From Microbacterium sp. zg-Y625 (GTDB lineage Bacteria > Actinomycetota > Actinomycetes > Actinomycetales > Microbacteriaceae), in assembly GCF_030246925.1 (NCBI RefSeq), contig NZ_CP126740.1:2046001-2110000 (forward strand): DNA of 64,000 nucleotides, written 5' to 3'. Below, piece by piece: positions 8,432-16,887 of this stretch. A model generated the notes under the pieces. That model was not told the DNA's origin, searched no databases, and saw nothing but the letters and a program-made list of their open reading frames with translations. The translations under genes were made by a program, and so were the position numbers. How positions within the stretch are numbered: position 1 is the first letter of the stretch; each line of letters begins with the position of its first letter.

Positions 8432-10450
8432 ATGACCTCGACGCCGCGTTGGCCCGACATCGACGGCATCGCCTACGGCGGCGACTACAGCCCCGAGCAG
8501 TGGTCACCCGAGACCTGGCGCGAAGACGTCGCACTCATGCGCGAAGCGGGCGTGAATCTCGTCAGCATCGGCATCTTCTCGTGGGCGCTGCTGGAAACCA
8601 GCGAAGGGGTCTTCGACTTCAGCTGGCTCGACGAGGTCGTCGAGCTCCTGCACGCCAACGGCATCCGCATCGACATGGGCACGCCCACCGCGTCCCCGCC
8701 GGCCTGGTTCTTCGCGAACCACCCCGACGCGCGCGTCATCACCCGCGACGGCGTCGTCATGGGGTTCGGCTCCCGCGGCATGGCTTCGCACTCGGCGCCC
8801 GCTTACCGCGAGGCGGCCGTGCGCATCGCCACGGAGCTCGCCAAGCGCTACGGCCAGCACCCCGCCGTCGTGCTCTGGCACGTGCACAACGAGTTCGGCG
8901 TGCCGGTGGGCGAGGACTACTCCCCCCACGCGGTGCGCGAATGGCGCCTGTGGCTGCAGCGGCGCTACGGCTCGCTCGATGCGCTCAACAAGGCGTGGGG
9001 CACGGCGTTCTGGGGCCAGCACTACACCGACTGGGAGCACGTCGGCGCCCCGGCCGCGGCACCGTCGACGGTGAACCCCGCACAGCGCCTGGACTACGCG
9101 CGCTTCACCGACCACCAGCTGCGCGCCTGCTTCATCGCCGAGCGTGACGCGATCCGCGCGCACAGCGACCGTCCCGTCACGACGAACTTCATGGCCAACC
9201 AGCACAACGGCTGCGACCTGTGGGCGTGGGCGCGCGAAGTCGACATCGTCTCGGACGACCACTACCTGTGGGCCGCCGACGAAGAGGGCGAGATCGGCCT
9301 GGCCATCGCCGCCGACCTCACCCGGTCGGTGGGCGGCGGCGCGCCGTGGATCCTCATGGAGCACTCCACGTCGGCGGTCAACTGGCAGCCCCGCAACGTC
9401 GCCAAGCGCCCGGGCGAGATGGCCCGCAACTCGCTGTCGCACCTCGGCCGCGGCGCGGACGGCATCCTCTTCTTCCAGTGGCGAGCCTCGCGCTCCGGCG
9501 CCGAGAAGTTCCACTCCGCGATGCTCCCCCACGCCGGCACGGACTCCCGCGTCTGGCGCGAGGTCGTCGACCTCGGCGCGAAGCTCGGCAGGCTGGGCGA
9601 CGTCCGCGGATCCCGCGTGCACGCGGACGTCGCGATCCTCTGGGACTTCGAGTCCTTCTGGGCGCAGGACCTCGAGTGGCGTCCGTCCGAGGACGTCAGC
9701 CACGACGAGCGCATCCGCGCGTACTACGAGCGGCTGTGGCGCGACGGCATCACGGTGGACTTCGCCCTCCCCGGCCACGACCTCTCCGGCTACAAGCTCG
9801 TCATCGCCCCCGCCCAGTACATGCTCAGCCGGACCGATGCCGACAATCTCAACCGGTACGTCGAGGCGGGCGGCACGCTGCTGGTGTCGTTCTTCTCCGC
9901 CGTCGTGGACGAGCACGACGCCGTGCACGAGGGCGGTTTCGGCGCGCCGCTCGAGCCGGCCCTCGGCGTGCGCGTCGAAGAGCACCTGCCGATGCGCGAG
10001 GGCGCGACCGGCGCCATCGACTGGAACGGCACCGTCGTCCCGGTGGACGTCTGGCAGGAGGACCTCGTCGTCACCGGCGCCGAGGTGCGCGCGACGTACG
10101 TCGCCGGACCGGCCGCGGGCGAACCCGCCGTCACCCGCCACGCGCACGGCGCCGGAACCGGGTGGTATGTCAGCACCCGTCCGGATGCCGCGGGGCTGGC
10201 TGCCATCATGGGCGCCGTCTACGCCGACGCGGGCCTGGCGCCCGCCCAGCTCCCCGCCGGCGTCGAGGTCATCCGCCGCCACGGCGAGCACCACGACTTC
10301 GTCGTCGCGATCAACCACGGACCGGATGCCGCATCGATCGCGGTGGACGGCGTGGATCTGCTCACGGGAGACGAGATCAAGGGCATGCTGAACCTGACAG
10401 GCGGCACAGCAGCCGTCATCCGCACAGAGGCTCAGCACACTCCGCACTGA
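8432..10450 (+). CDS. beta-galactosidase, glycoside hydrolase family 42
   Basis: The product is 672 residues, a cytoplasmic retaining enzyme that cleaves terminal beta-galactose from imported galactosides. The GH42 start GIAYGGDYSPEQWSPETW is clear. The acid/base Glu is E154 in WHVHNEFG and the nucleophile is E310 in WILMEHSTS. Trimerisation and C-terminal beta domains follow. No signal peptide is present. ATG at 8432 follows CGAGGAAG and is preferred over the read-through frame starting at 8342. It is first in an operon with a MalEFG-type importer, so the transported substrate is probably a beta-galactoside or galacto-oligosaccharide. Confidence 0.95.
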   Translation: MTSTPRWPDIDGIAYGGDYSPEQWSPETWREDVALMREAGVNLVSIGIFSWALLETSEGVFDFSWLDEVVELLHANGIRIDMGTPTASPPAWFFANHPDARVITRDGVVMGFGSRGMASHSAPAYREAAVRIATELAKRYGQHPAVVLWHVHNEFGVPVGEDYSPHAVREWRLWLQRRYGSLDALNKAWGTAFWGQHYTDWEHVGAPAAAPSTVNPAQRLDYARFTDHQLRACFIAERDAIRAHSDRPVTTNFMANQHNGCDLWAWAREVDIVSDDHYLWAADEEGEIGLAIAADLTRSVGGGAPWILMEHSTSAVNWQPRNVAKRPGEMARNSLSHLGRGADGILFFQWRASRSGAEKFHSAMLPHAGTDSRVWREVVDLGAKLGRLGDVRGSRVHADVAILWDFESFWAQDLEWRPSEDVSHDERIRAYYERLWRDGITVDFALPGHDLSGYKLVIAPAQYMLSRTDADNLNRYVEAGGTLLVSFFSAVVDEHDAVHEGGFGAPLEPALGVRVEEHLPMREGATGAIDWNGTVVPVDVWQEDLVVTGAEVRATYVAGPAAGEPAVTRHAHGAGTGWYVSTRPDAAGLAAIMGAVYADAGLAPAQLPAGVEVIRRHGEHHDFVVAINHGPDAASIAVDGVDLLTGDEIKGMLNLTGGTAAVIRTEAQHTPH

Positions 10451-10461
10451 GAGATGTACCC

Positions 10462-10481
10462 GCCGGGCCACCTGGCCCGGC
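10462..10481 (+). other. short hairpin between GH42 and binding-protein genes
   Basis: GCCGGGCC-ACCT-GGCCCGGC forms a perfect 8-bp stem with a 4-base loop. It has no U-tract and may stabilise or separate mRNA segments. Confidence 0.5.
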
Positions 10482-10552
10482 ACACCACCGGTCGTAAGGG
10501 CGCGACCTCAGCAGAGGTTCGCAGGATCGACCACCCCACGGAAGGAAAATCC

Positions 10553-11788
10553 ATGCGCAAGAAGGGAATGGGCATCGTCGCGCTCGCGTCGACTGCCGTT
10601 CTGCTCGCCGGCTGCTCAGGCGGCGGCGGCGACACCGCCGAGGAGTCGGAGACCAACGAGGGTTCGGGCGCCGTCCTGACCGTCTGGACCGACGAGAACC
10701 GCGAGCCCGCCATCGAAGCCGCAGCAGCGGCCTTCGAAGAGGAGACCGGGGCCACGATCGAGCTGGTCCAGAAGAACTTCGAGGACATCCGGGCCGACTT
10801 CATCGCCCAGGTCCCCACCGGCGAGGGCCCCGACATCACCATCGGCGCGCACGACTGGCTCGGCGCGTTCGTCGCCGACGGCGTGGTGGACACGATCGAC
10901 CTCGGCGACAAGGCCGGCTCGTTCGAGCAGGTCGCGATCGACGCGATGACCTACGACGGCCAGCTGTACGCGCTGCCGTACTCGCTGGAGACCACCGCGC
11001 TCATCCAGAACACCGACCTCGTCGGCGAAGAGGCTCCGGCCACGTGGGACGACATGATCGCCACCGCACAGGCCGCGGGCGCCGAGCGCCCGATCGTCAT
11101 CAACACGGCGGGCCAGACCGGTGACGCGTACACGATGTACGGCTTCCAGACGTCGTTCGGCGCCCCCGTCTTCGTGCAGGACGAGACCGGCTCGTACACG
11201 ACCGAGGTCGGCATGGGCGGCGCCCCCGGCGACGCCTTCGCCACGTGGCTCGGGGCGAACGGCGCCAACGGCACCGGCTACATCTCCACCACGATCGACT
11301 ACGACACCAACAACGAGCTGTTCGCGTCCGGCCAGGCCGCGTACACCCTGCAGGGCCCGTGGGCGATCGAGGCGCTGACCGCCGATGGCGTGAACGTCAC
11401 CGTGAACCCCATCCCGTCTGCCGGTGGCGAGACGGCTGCGCCGTTCGTCGGCGTGCAGGGCTTCTACCTGAGCTCGCAGAGCGAGAACGCCCTGCTCGCG
11501 CAGGAGTTCCTCGTGAACTACCTGGCGACCGCAGACGCGCAGCGCGCGCTCTACGAGGCCGACCCCCGCATCCCGGCGTGGAGCGAGCTGGCCGAAGAGG
11601 TCTCGTCCGACCCCATCATCGGCGGTTTCGTCGCGTCGTCGCAGAACGGCGTGCCCATGCCGTCCATCCCCGAGATGGGCGCGGTCTGGGAGCTGTGGAA
11701 CGCCGCACAGGTGCAGATCATCGGCGGCGCGGACCCCGTGTCGACCTGGAACCAGATGGTCACCGACCTCGAAGCAGCCATCGGCTGA
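10553..11788 (+). CDS. sugar-binding lipoprotein of MalEFG-type ABC importer
   Basis: The product is 411 residues. A short lipoprotein signal ends in the lipobox VLLAGC, with the acylated Cys near residue 20. It is followed by a Gly/Glu-rich linker and an extracytoplasmic solute-binding family 1 fold (LTVWTDENREPAIEAAAAAF, GPDITIGAHDWLGAF, ANGTGYIS). It delivers an oligosaccharide to the permeases downstream. ATG at 10553 follows GAAGGA; the upstream in-frame start at 10454 is not used. The ligand is inferred as a galactoside from the adjacent GH42 gene. Confidence 0.92.
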   Translation: MRKKGMGIVALASTAVLLAGCSGGGGDTAEESETNEGSGAVLTVWTDENREPAIEAAAAAFEEETGATIELVQKNFEDIRADFIAQVPTGEGPDITIGAHDWLGAFVADGVVDTIDLGDKAGSFEQVAIDAMTYDGQLYALPYSLETTALIQNTDLVGEEAPATWDDMIATAQAAGAERPIVINTAGQTGDAYTMYGFQTSFGAPVFVQDETGSYTTEVGMGGAPGDAFATWLGANGANGTGYISTTIDYDTNNELFASGQAAYTLQGPWAIEALTADGVNVTVNPIPSAGGETAAPFVGVQGFYLSSQSENALLAQEFLVNYLATADAQRALYEADPRIPAWSELAEEVSSDPIIGGFVASSQNGVPMPSIPEMGAVWELWNAAQVQIIGGADPVSTWNQMVTDLEAAIG

Positions 11789-11793
11789 CACCC

Positions 11794-11825
11794 TGCGGGG
11801 CGGGAGGCTCTCCTCCCGCCCCGCA
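11794..11825 (+). terminator. strong intraoperon hairpin after the binding-protein gene
   Basis: TGCGGGGCGGGAGG pairs perfectly over 14 bp with its complement at 11812-11825 across a CTCT loop. There is no U-run. It lies 6 bp after the lipoprotein stop and before the permease genes, where such structures raise the level of binding protein relative to membrane subunits by partial termination or 3'-end protection. Confidence 0.75.
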
Positions 11826-11864
11826 CCCCCTCGCACACCGCGAGAACCGATGCAGGAGGAGCAC

Positions 11865-13484
11865 ATGTCAGTCCAGGAAGACGTCGCCACCGAGGCGCCG
11901 CAGACCCTCAGCCCGAAGTCCGAGTCGCACGCACGCAACTGGCGCGGCCTCGGCTGGGGCTTCATCGTCAAGCTGCTCTTGATGGCGGTCGTCAACGCGT
12001 TCGGCCTCATGGCGATCTTCAGTGCCGTGGGCGCGGAGTCGTGGCTCATCCTGTCGGTGGCCGTCCTGCTGCTGGTCATCGCCAACGTGATCTATTTCAC
12101 CAAGCGCGCCCTGCCGCTGAAGTACCTGCTGCCCGGCCTCATCTTCCTGCTGATCTTCCAGGTGTTCATCTTCGTGTACACCGCCTACATCGCCTTCACC
12201 AACTACGGCAGCGGCCACATCGGCACCCAGGAGCAGGCGGTCAATGCCGCCCTCATCCAGGGCGAGCGGCGGCTCGACGACTCCCCCACATTCCCCCTGA
12301 CCATCGTCGAGCGCGGTGGTGAGTACGGTTTCGCCATCGTCGACGACGGCGACGTGTTCGCCGGCGACGCCGACGAGCCCCTGACCGAGGTCGACGACGC
12401 CGTCATCGGCGCGACGGGCGCGGCCACCGAGGTGCCCGGCTGGAACGTCGTCCCCCGCGCCGACCTGCTCACCGACCAGTCCCTGCAGCAGACCGTGCAG
12501 AGCCTGCGGGTGCCGGTCTCGGACGACCCCAACGACGGCTCCATCCGCACCAGAGAGGGGACGACCGGCGCGGTCTACGAGTCCACCCTCGTCTGGGACG
12601 AGCAGACCGAGACCATCACCGACACCACGAACGGCACGGTCTACTCGGCGAACGATCGCGGCAGTTTCGTCGCCGAGGACGGCAGCGCGCTCAACACGGG
12701 CTGGTCCGTCAACGTCGGGTTCGAGAACTTCGCCCGGCTGTTCACCGAGCCACGCCTCGTGCAGCCGCTGCTCATGGTCGCCGGCTGGACCTTCGCCTTC
12801 GCCATCCTCTCGGTCGTGCTGAGCTTCGGCATCGGGCTGCTCTTCGCCCTCATCTTCAACGATCCGCGCGTGCGGGGACGCAAGTGGCTGCGGACGCTGT
12901 TCATCCTCCCCTACGCCTTCCCCGCGTTCATGTCGGCCCTGCTGTTCCGCGGCATGTTCAACGCCGAGTTCGGCGTGATCAACGACCTCTTCTTCTTCGG
13001 CGCCGAGATCAACTGGCTCGGTGATCCGTGGCTCGCCCGGCTCGCGGTGCTCTGGGTGAACCTGTGGCTCAGCTACCCCTACTGGTTCCTCGTGTGCACC
13101 GGCGCCCTGCAGGCGCTGCCGGCGGACACCCTCGAAGCGGCATCCCTGGACGGCGCCGGGCGCTTCCGCCAGTTCCGCTCGATCATCCTGCCGCTGCTGC
13201 TGGTGTCGACCGCGCCGCTGCTGATCTCGTCGTTCGCGTTCAGCTTCAACAACTTCACCATCATCTACATGTTCAACAACGGCGGGCCCGCCATCCCCGG
13301 CGCCCCGTACGCACTCGGATCGACCGACATCCTCATCTCGGCCATCTACGACATCGCCGGCATCTCGGGCGGCACGGCCGACTACGGCTTGGCCAGTGCC
13401 CTGTCGATCATCATCTTCGTCATCGTCGGCGCGATCTCCGCCGTCGCCTTCCGACAGACCCGCAAGCTGGAGGAGTACCAGTGA
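11865..13484 (+). CDS. MalF-type sugar ABC transporter permease
   Basis: The product is 539 residues. Membrane segments at the N-terminus are followed by a large extracytoplasmic loop (about residues 115-285), then the BPD_transp_1 core with the EAA motif (EAASLDGAGRFRQFRSIILP). The long loop resembles the MalF P2 domain that contacts the binding protein. ATG at 11865 follows AGGAGG at 11854 and is chosen over the ATG at 11850, which overlaps the ribosome site. It pairs with the next gene. No ATPase gene is encoded nearby. Confidence 0.93.
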   Translation: MSVQEDVATEAPQTLSPKSESHARNWRGLGWGFIVKLLLMAVVNAFGLMAIFSAVGAESWLILSVAVLLLVIANVIYFTKRALPLKYLLPGLIFLLIFQVFIFVYTAYIAFTNYGSGHIGTQEQAVNAALIQGERRLDDSPTFPLTIVERGGEYGFAIVDDGDVFAGDADEPLTEVDDAVIGATGAATEVPGWNVVPRADLLTDQSLQQTVQSLRVPVSDDPNDGSIRTREGTTGAVYESTLVWDEQTETITDTTNGTVYSANDRGSFVAEDGSALNTGWSVNVGFENFARLFTEPRLVQPLLMVAGWTFAFAILSVVLSFGIGLLFALIFNDPRVRGRKWLRTLFILPYAFPAFMSALLFRGMFNAEFGVINDLFFFGAEINWLGDPWLARLAVLWVNLWLSYPYWFLVCTGALQALPADTLEAASLDGAGRFRQFRSIILPLLLVSTAPLLISSFAFSFNNFTIIYMFNNGGPAIPGAPYALGSTDILISAIYDIAGISGGTADYGLASALSIIIFVIVGAISAVAFRQTRKLEEYQ

Positions 13485-14392
13485 TGACCACCATGACCGA
13501 GCAGGCCGTTCCCGCCACCACCGCCGCCCCGCAGCGTCGGCCCGGCCAGCGCCGCCGGTGGTTCCTCGAGGTGGGCTGGAAGTACCTCGTCGCCGTCGCG
13601 ATCATCTTCTACGCCACCTTCCCGCTCGTGTACGTGCTGTCGGCATCCCTCAATCCCCGAGGGACGCTGTCGGCGGCCAACGCCCTCTTCAGCGCCTTCG
13701 ACCTGTCGAACTACGTGGCGCTGGGCGACACGAAGTACTGGGCCTGGGCCGGCAACACCCTCATCGTCGCCGGCATCTCCTCCATCGGCGCGGTGCTCAT
13801 GGGCGCCGCGGCGGCCTACGCGTTCTCGCGGTTCCGGTTCTCGGGTCGCCGGGTGGGACTGACCACGCTGCTCATCGTGCAGATGTTCCCGCAGGCGCTG
13901 GCGTTCGTCGCGATCTTCATCATGCTGCTGACCCTCGGCGAGGTCATCCCCGCCCTCGGCCTCAACTCCAAGATCGCGCTCATCTGCATCTACCTCGGCG
14001 GCGCGCTGGGAGCCAACACCTTCCTCATGTACGGCTTCTTCAACACGATCCCGATGGAGATCGACGAGTCCGCCAAGATCGACGGCGCCACCCACGCGCA
14101 GATCTTCTGGCAGCTGATCATTCCGCTGGTGACCCCGATCCTCGCGGTCGTCGCGCTGCTGGCGTTCATCTCTGCGTTCGCGGACTTCATCATCGCAAAG
14201 GTCGTGCTGGTGTCCGAGGATCAGTGGACCCTCGCGGTCGGCATGTACCAGTGGGTGTCGAACCAGCTGTCCTCGAACTGGGGCCTGTTCGCCGCCGGCG
14301 CGGTGCTGGCCTCGATCCCGGTGCTCGTGCTGTTCCTGTCGCTGCAGCGCTACATCGTCGGCGGCCTCACCGCCGGCTCCGTCAAGGGCTGA
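13484..14392 (+). CDS. MalG-type sugar ABC transporter permease
   Basis: The product is 302 residues with six predicted membrane spans and the EAA loop DESAKIDGATHAQIFWQLIIP. ATG at 13484 overlaps the MalF stop (TGATG), showing translational coupling. The C-terminal RYIVGGLTAGSVKG is characteristic of MalG-family proteins. It forms a heterodimer with the preceding permease. The stop is separated by one base from the convergent rsmI stop, so the operon ends here. Confidence 0.94.
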   Translation: MTTMTEQAVPATTAAPQRRPGQRRRWFLEVGWKYLVAVAIIFYATFPLVYVLSASLNPRGTLSAANALFSAFDLSNYVALGDTKYWAWAGNTLIVAGISSIGAVLMGAAAAYAFSRFRFSGRRVGLTTLLIVQMFPQALAFVAIFIMLLTLGEVIPALGLNSKIALICIYLGGALGANTFLMYGFFNTIPMEIDESAKIDGATHAQIFWQLIIPLVTPILAVVALLAFISAFADFIIAKVVLVSEDQWTLAVGMYQWVSNQLSSNWGLFAAGAVLASIPVLVLFLSLQRYIVGGLTAGSVKG

Positions 14393-14393
14393 G

Positions 14394-15221
14394 TCAGCGC
14401 GCGGCTGACCGGGCGGCGAGAGCCGCCTGGTACAGCTCGCGCGAGGACAGACCGGATGCCGCGGCCACCTGGCCCGCGGCATCCTTCAGTCGCAGTCCGT
14501 CGCGAACGAGATCCTGCACCTGGGCGAGCGCCTCATCGGGGTCGGCGGCGCGTGCCGGCGCTCCCCCGACGACCACGACGATCTCGCCGCGCACGCCGTC
14601 CTCAGCCCACGCGGCGAGCTCGGCGAGACCGCCGCGCACGATCTCCTCGTGCAGCTTGGTCAGCTCGCGGCAGACCGCCGCCGGCCGAGCGTCGCCGAAG
14701 GCCGCGGCCATCGCCGCGAGGGTGGTGGCCAGGCGCGACGGCGCCTCGAAGAAGACCATGGTGCGCCGCTCTCGCGCCAGCGCGCCGAACCACGAGGCCC
14801 GCTCCCCCGCCTTGCGGGGCGGAAAGCCCTCGAAGGTGAACCGGTCGGTCGGAAGACCGGCGACCGCCAGCGCCGTCAGCACGGCGCTGGGCCCGGGGAT
14901 GGCGGTGACGGTGACACCGGCCGCGGCGGCAGCGGCGACGAGCCCGTACCCGGGGTCGCTGACGGTCGGCATGCCGGCGTCGCTGAGCACGAGCAGGTCC
15001 TGTTCGCGCGCGAGCTCGACGAGCTCCCCCGCACGCGCCTTCTCGTTGTGGTCGTGGAGCGCGATGAGGCGGGGACGGTTGGCGACGCCCAGCGCCGCCA
15101 GCAGGCGCTGCGTGGTGCGGGTGTCCTCCGCGGCGACCACCTGGGCGGTCTCGAGAGCTTCGACCAGCCGCCGGGACGCGTCGCCCAGATTGCCGATCGG
15201 GGTGGCCGCGAGGATGATCAT
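14394..15221 (-). CDS. rsmI: 16S rRNA (cytidine1402-2'-O)-methyltransferase
   Basis: The product is 275 residues. RsmI methylates the ribose of C1402 in the ribosomal P site. Tetrapyrrole-methylase-fold motifs are intact: LAATPIGNLGD, VAAEDTRTTQRLL, VLSDAGMPTVSDPG and AIPGPSAVLTAL. It is divergent from the protein mannosyltransferase gene, an arrangement also found in Mycobacterium tuberculosis (Rv1003/Rv1002c). The start codons are only 23 bp apart, so their promoters overlap. Confidence 0.96.
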   Translation of the reverse strand: MIILAATPIGNLGDASRRLVEALETAQVVAAEDTRTTQRLLAALGVANRPRLIALHDHNEKARAGELVELAREQDLLVLSDAGMPTVSDPGYGLVAAAAAAGVTVTAIPGPSAVLTALAVAGLPTDRFTFEGFPPRKAGERASWFGALARERRTMVFFEAPSRLATTLAAMAAAFGDARPAAVCRELTKLHEEIVRGGLAELAAWAEDGVRGEIVVVVGGAPARAADPDEALAQVQDLVRDGLRLKDAAGQVAAASGLSSRELYQAALAARSAAR

Positions 15222-15231
15222 CGAGCCAGCA

Positions 15232-15237
15232 TAAGGT
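15232..15237 (+). promoter_or_regulatory. -10 element for leaderless pmt transcript
   Basis: TAAGGT is followed by seven bases and GTG at 15245. This supports 15245 rather than the GTG at 15236, which would overlap the -10 box. Confidence 0.5.
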
Positions 15238-15244
15238 GGTCTGC

Positions 15245-16828
15245 GTGACCGCCGAGACGCTGCTTCCCGAGGCGCCGTCGTGGTACGACCGACTGGCGTC
15301 GCGTGTGCGTTCCGATCCCCGCCTCGCCCGGCGGCTGGGCTGGATCGTGCCGCTGGTGATCACGGCGGTCGCCGGCATCCTTCGGCTGTGGAACCTGGGG
15401 CACCCTCACGCGATCGTCTTCGACGAGACGTACTACGTGAAGGATGCCTGGAGTCAGTGGAACCTCGGCTACGCCGCCACCTGGCCCGAGGAGGCGGACG
15501 CCGCCTTCGCCGCCGGCGACACCGACGCCTACACCGACATCGGCAGCTTCGTGGTGCACCCGCCGCTGGGCAAGTGGATCATCGGGGCCGGCATGGCGCT
15601 GTTCGGACCGGACTCGTCGTTCGGCTGGCGCGTGGGCGTCGCACTCGCCGGCACCGCCGCGGTGCTGGTGCTCTACTTCGTGGCCCGCGCCCTCAGCGGA
15701 TCGCTCGCCTTCGCCGCCGTCGCCTCGGGCCTCATGGCCGTGGACGGGCTCGCCATCTCGATGAGCCGCGTCGCGCTGCTGGACACCCCGCTCATGCTGT
15801 TCGTGCTGCTGGCGTTCTGGTTCGCGCTGCTCGACCGTGCCGGTCACCTCGACCGCCTGGCCGCCGCGGTGGCGGCGCGCCGCCACCATGCCGGAGAGCC
15901 GCTTTTCTGGGGCCCGGTGCTGTGGAACCGGCCGTGGCTGATCGCCGCCGGCACGGCCGCCGGCGCGGCAGCGGCGGTGAAGTGGTCGGGGGTGTGGGTG
16001 CTCGCGGCCATCGGGCTCTACGCCGTCGTGACCGACGCGCTCGCCCGGCGGCGCGTGGGGGTCTGGCAGTGGCCGACGGATGCCGTCCGTCAGGGCGCCG
16101 CGTCGTTCGTGCTGCTGGTGCCGGTCGCGGCCGCGGTGTATCTGGCCTCGTGGACGGGGTGGCTGGTCACCGAGGGCGGGTACGGTCGCCACACGGCTGA
16201 CGCGTCACCGGCGGGCGGGGTGTGGGCGTGGGTGCCCGCCGCCCTGCAGAGTCTGTGGACCTATCACCAGTCCATGTACGCGTCGGCGGCGGGAATGGCG
16301 TCGCCGCACGGCTACGCCAGCCCCGCCTGGCAGTGGCCGCTGCTGCTGCGCCCCACCTCGATGTACGCCGCCCGCACCGCCGACGGCGAAGCGGGCTGCG
16401 CCGCGGCCAACGGCTGCATGGACATCATCTACAGCATGCCGAACCCGCTCGTGTGGTGGGCTGCGGCGGCCGCGACCGTCTACCTCGTCTACCGGTTCGT
16501 CGTGCGACGGGCGTGGCGTGACGCGTTCGTGCTGACGGCGATCGCCGCAACGTGGGTGCCGTGGTTGTTCTACCCCGAGCGCACGGTCTTCCAGTTCTAC
16601 ACGGTCGTCATCCTGCCGTTCTCGCTGCTCGCGCTCACCCTCGCCCTGCAGGCCATCGCGGCGCCGCCGGGCGGCGACCCGGTGCGGCGCCGGGCAGGAC
16701 AGCGCGTGGTGATCGTCTTCCTCGCCGTCGCGCTGCTCGTCTCGGCGTTCTGGTACCCGCTGGTGTCGGCCGTGACCGTGCCGTACGACTTCTGGCGCGC
16801 GCACAACTGGCTCCCCGGCTGGATCTGA
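15245..16828 (+). CDS. pmt: dolichyl-phosphate-mannose-protein mannosyltransferase (GT39)
   Basis: The product is 527 residues and a multi-spanning membrane enzyme. It transfers mannose from polyprenyl-phosphate-mannose to Ser/Thr of proteins exported through Sec. The essential Asp-Glu pair of the first extracytoplasmic loop is D60-E61 in FDETYYVKDAWS. The VHPPLGKWII and AISMSRVALLDTPLM motifs of the family follow. The C-terminal four-span PMT domain includes IIYSMPNPLVWW. The gene precedes the large surface-protein cluster, whose exported members could be substrates; that link is inference. Confidence 0.95.
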   Translation: MTAETLLPEAPSWYDRLASRVRSDPRLARRLGWIVPLVITAVAGILRLWNLGHPHAIVFDETYYVKDAWSQWNLGYAATWPEEADAAFAAGDTDAYTDIGSFVVHPPLGKWIIGAGMALFGPDSSFGWRVGVALAGTAAVLVLYFVARALSGSLAFAAVASGLMAVDGLAISMSRVALLDTPLMLFVLLAFWFALLDRAGHLDRLAAAVAARRHHAGEPLFWGPVLWNRPWLIAAGTAAGAAAAVKWSGVWVLAAIGLYAVVTDALARRRVGVWQWPTDAVRQGAASFVLLVPVAAAVYLASWTGWLVTEGGYGRHTADASPAGGVWAWVPAALQSLWTYHQSMYASAAGMASPHGYASPAWQWPLLLRPTSMYAARTADGEAGCAAANGCMDIIYSMPNPLVWWAAAAATVYLVYRFVVRRAWRDAFVLTAIAATWVPWLFYPERTVFQFYTVVILPFSLLALTLALQAIAAPPGGDPVRRRAGQRVVIVFLAVALLVSAFWYPLVSAVTVPYDFWRAHNWLPGWI

Positions 16829-16875
16829 CCGCGCCCCGCACCCGCGCCCGCCAGGATCCCCGTCGCGCCGCCCCA

Positions 16876-16881
16876 TAGGGT
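16876..16881 (+). promoter_or_regulatory. -10 element for leaderless start of the FHA/kinase cluster
   Basis: TAGGGT is followed by GGAGGC and the GTG at 16888. The six-base gap leaves no real 5' leader. This is the likeliest entry promoter for the 27-kb cluster. Confidence 0.5.
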
Positions 16882-16887
16882 GGAGGC

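Noticed and set aside
13396..15234. Rightward open frame across malG and rsmI
   Set aside because: Composition-driven frame without homology. It crosses the convergent stops of two solid genes.
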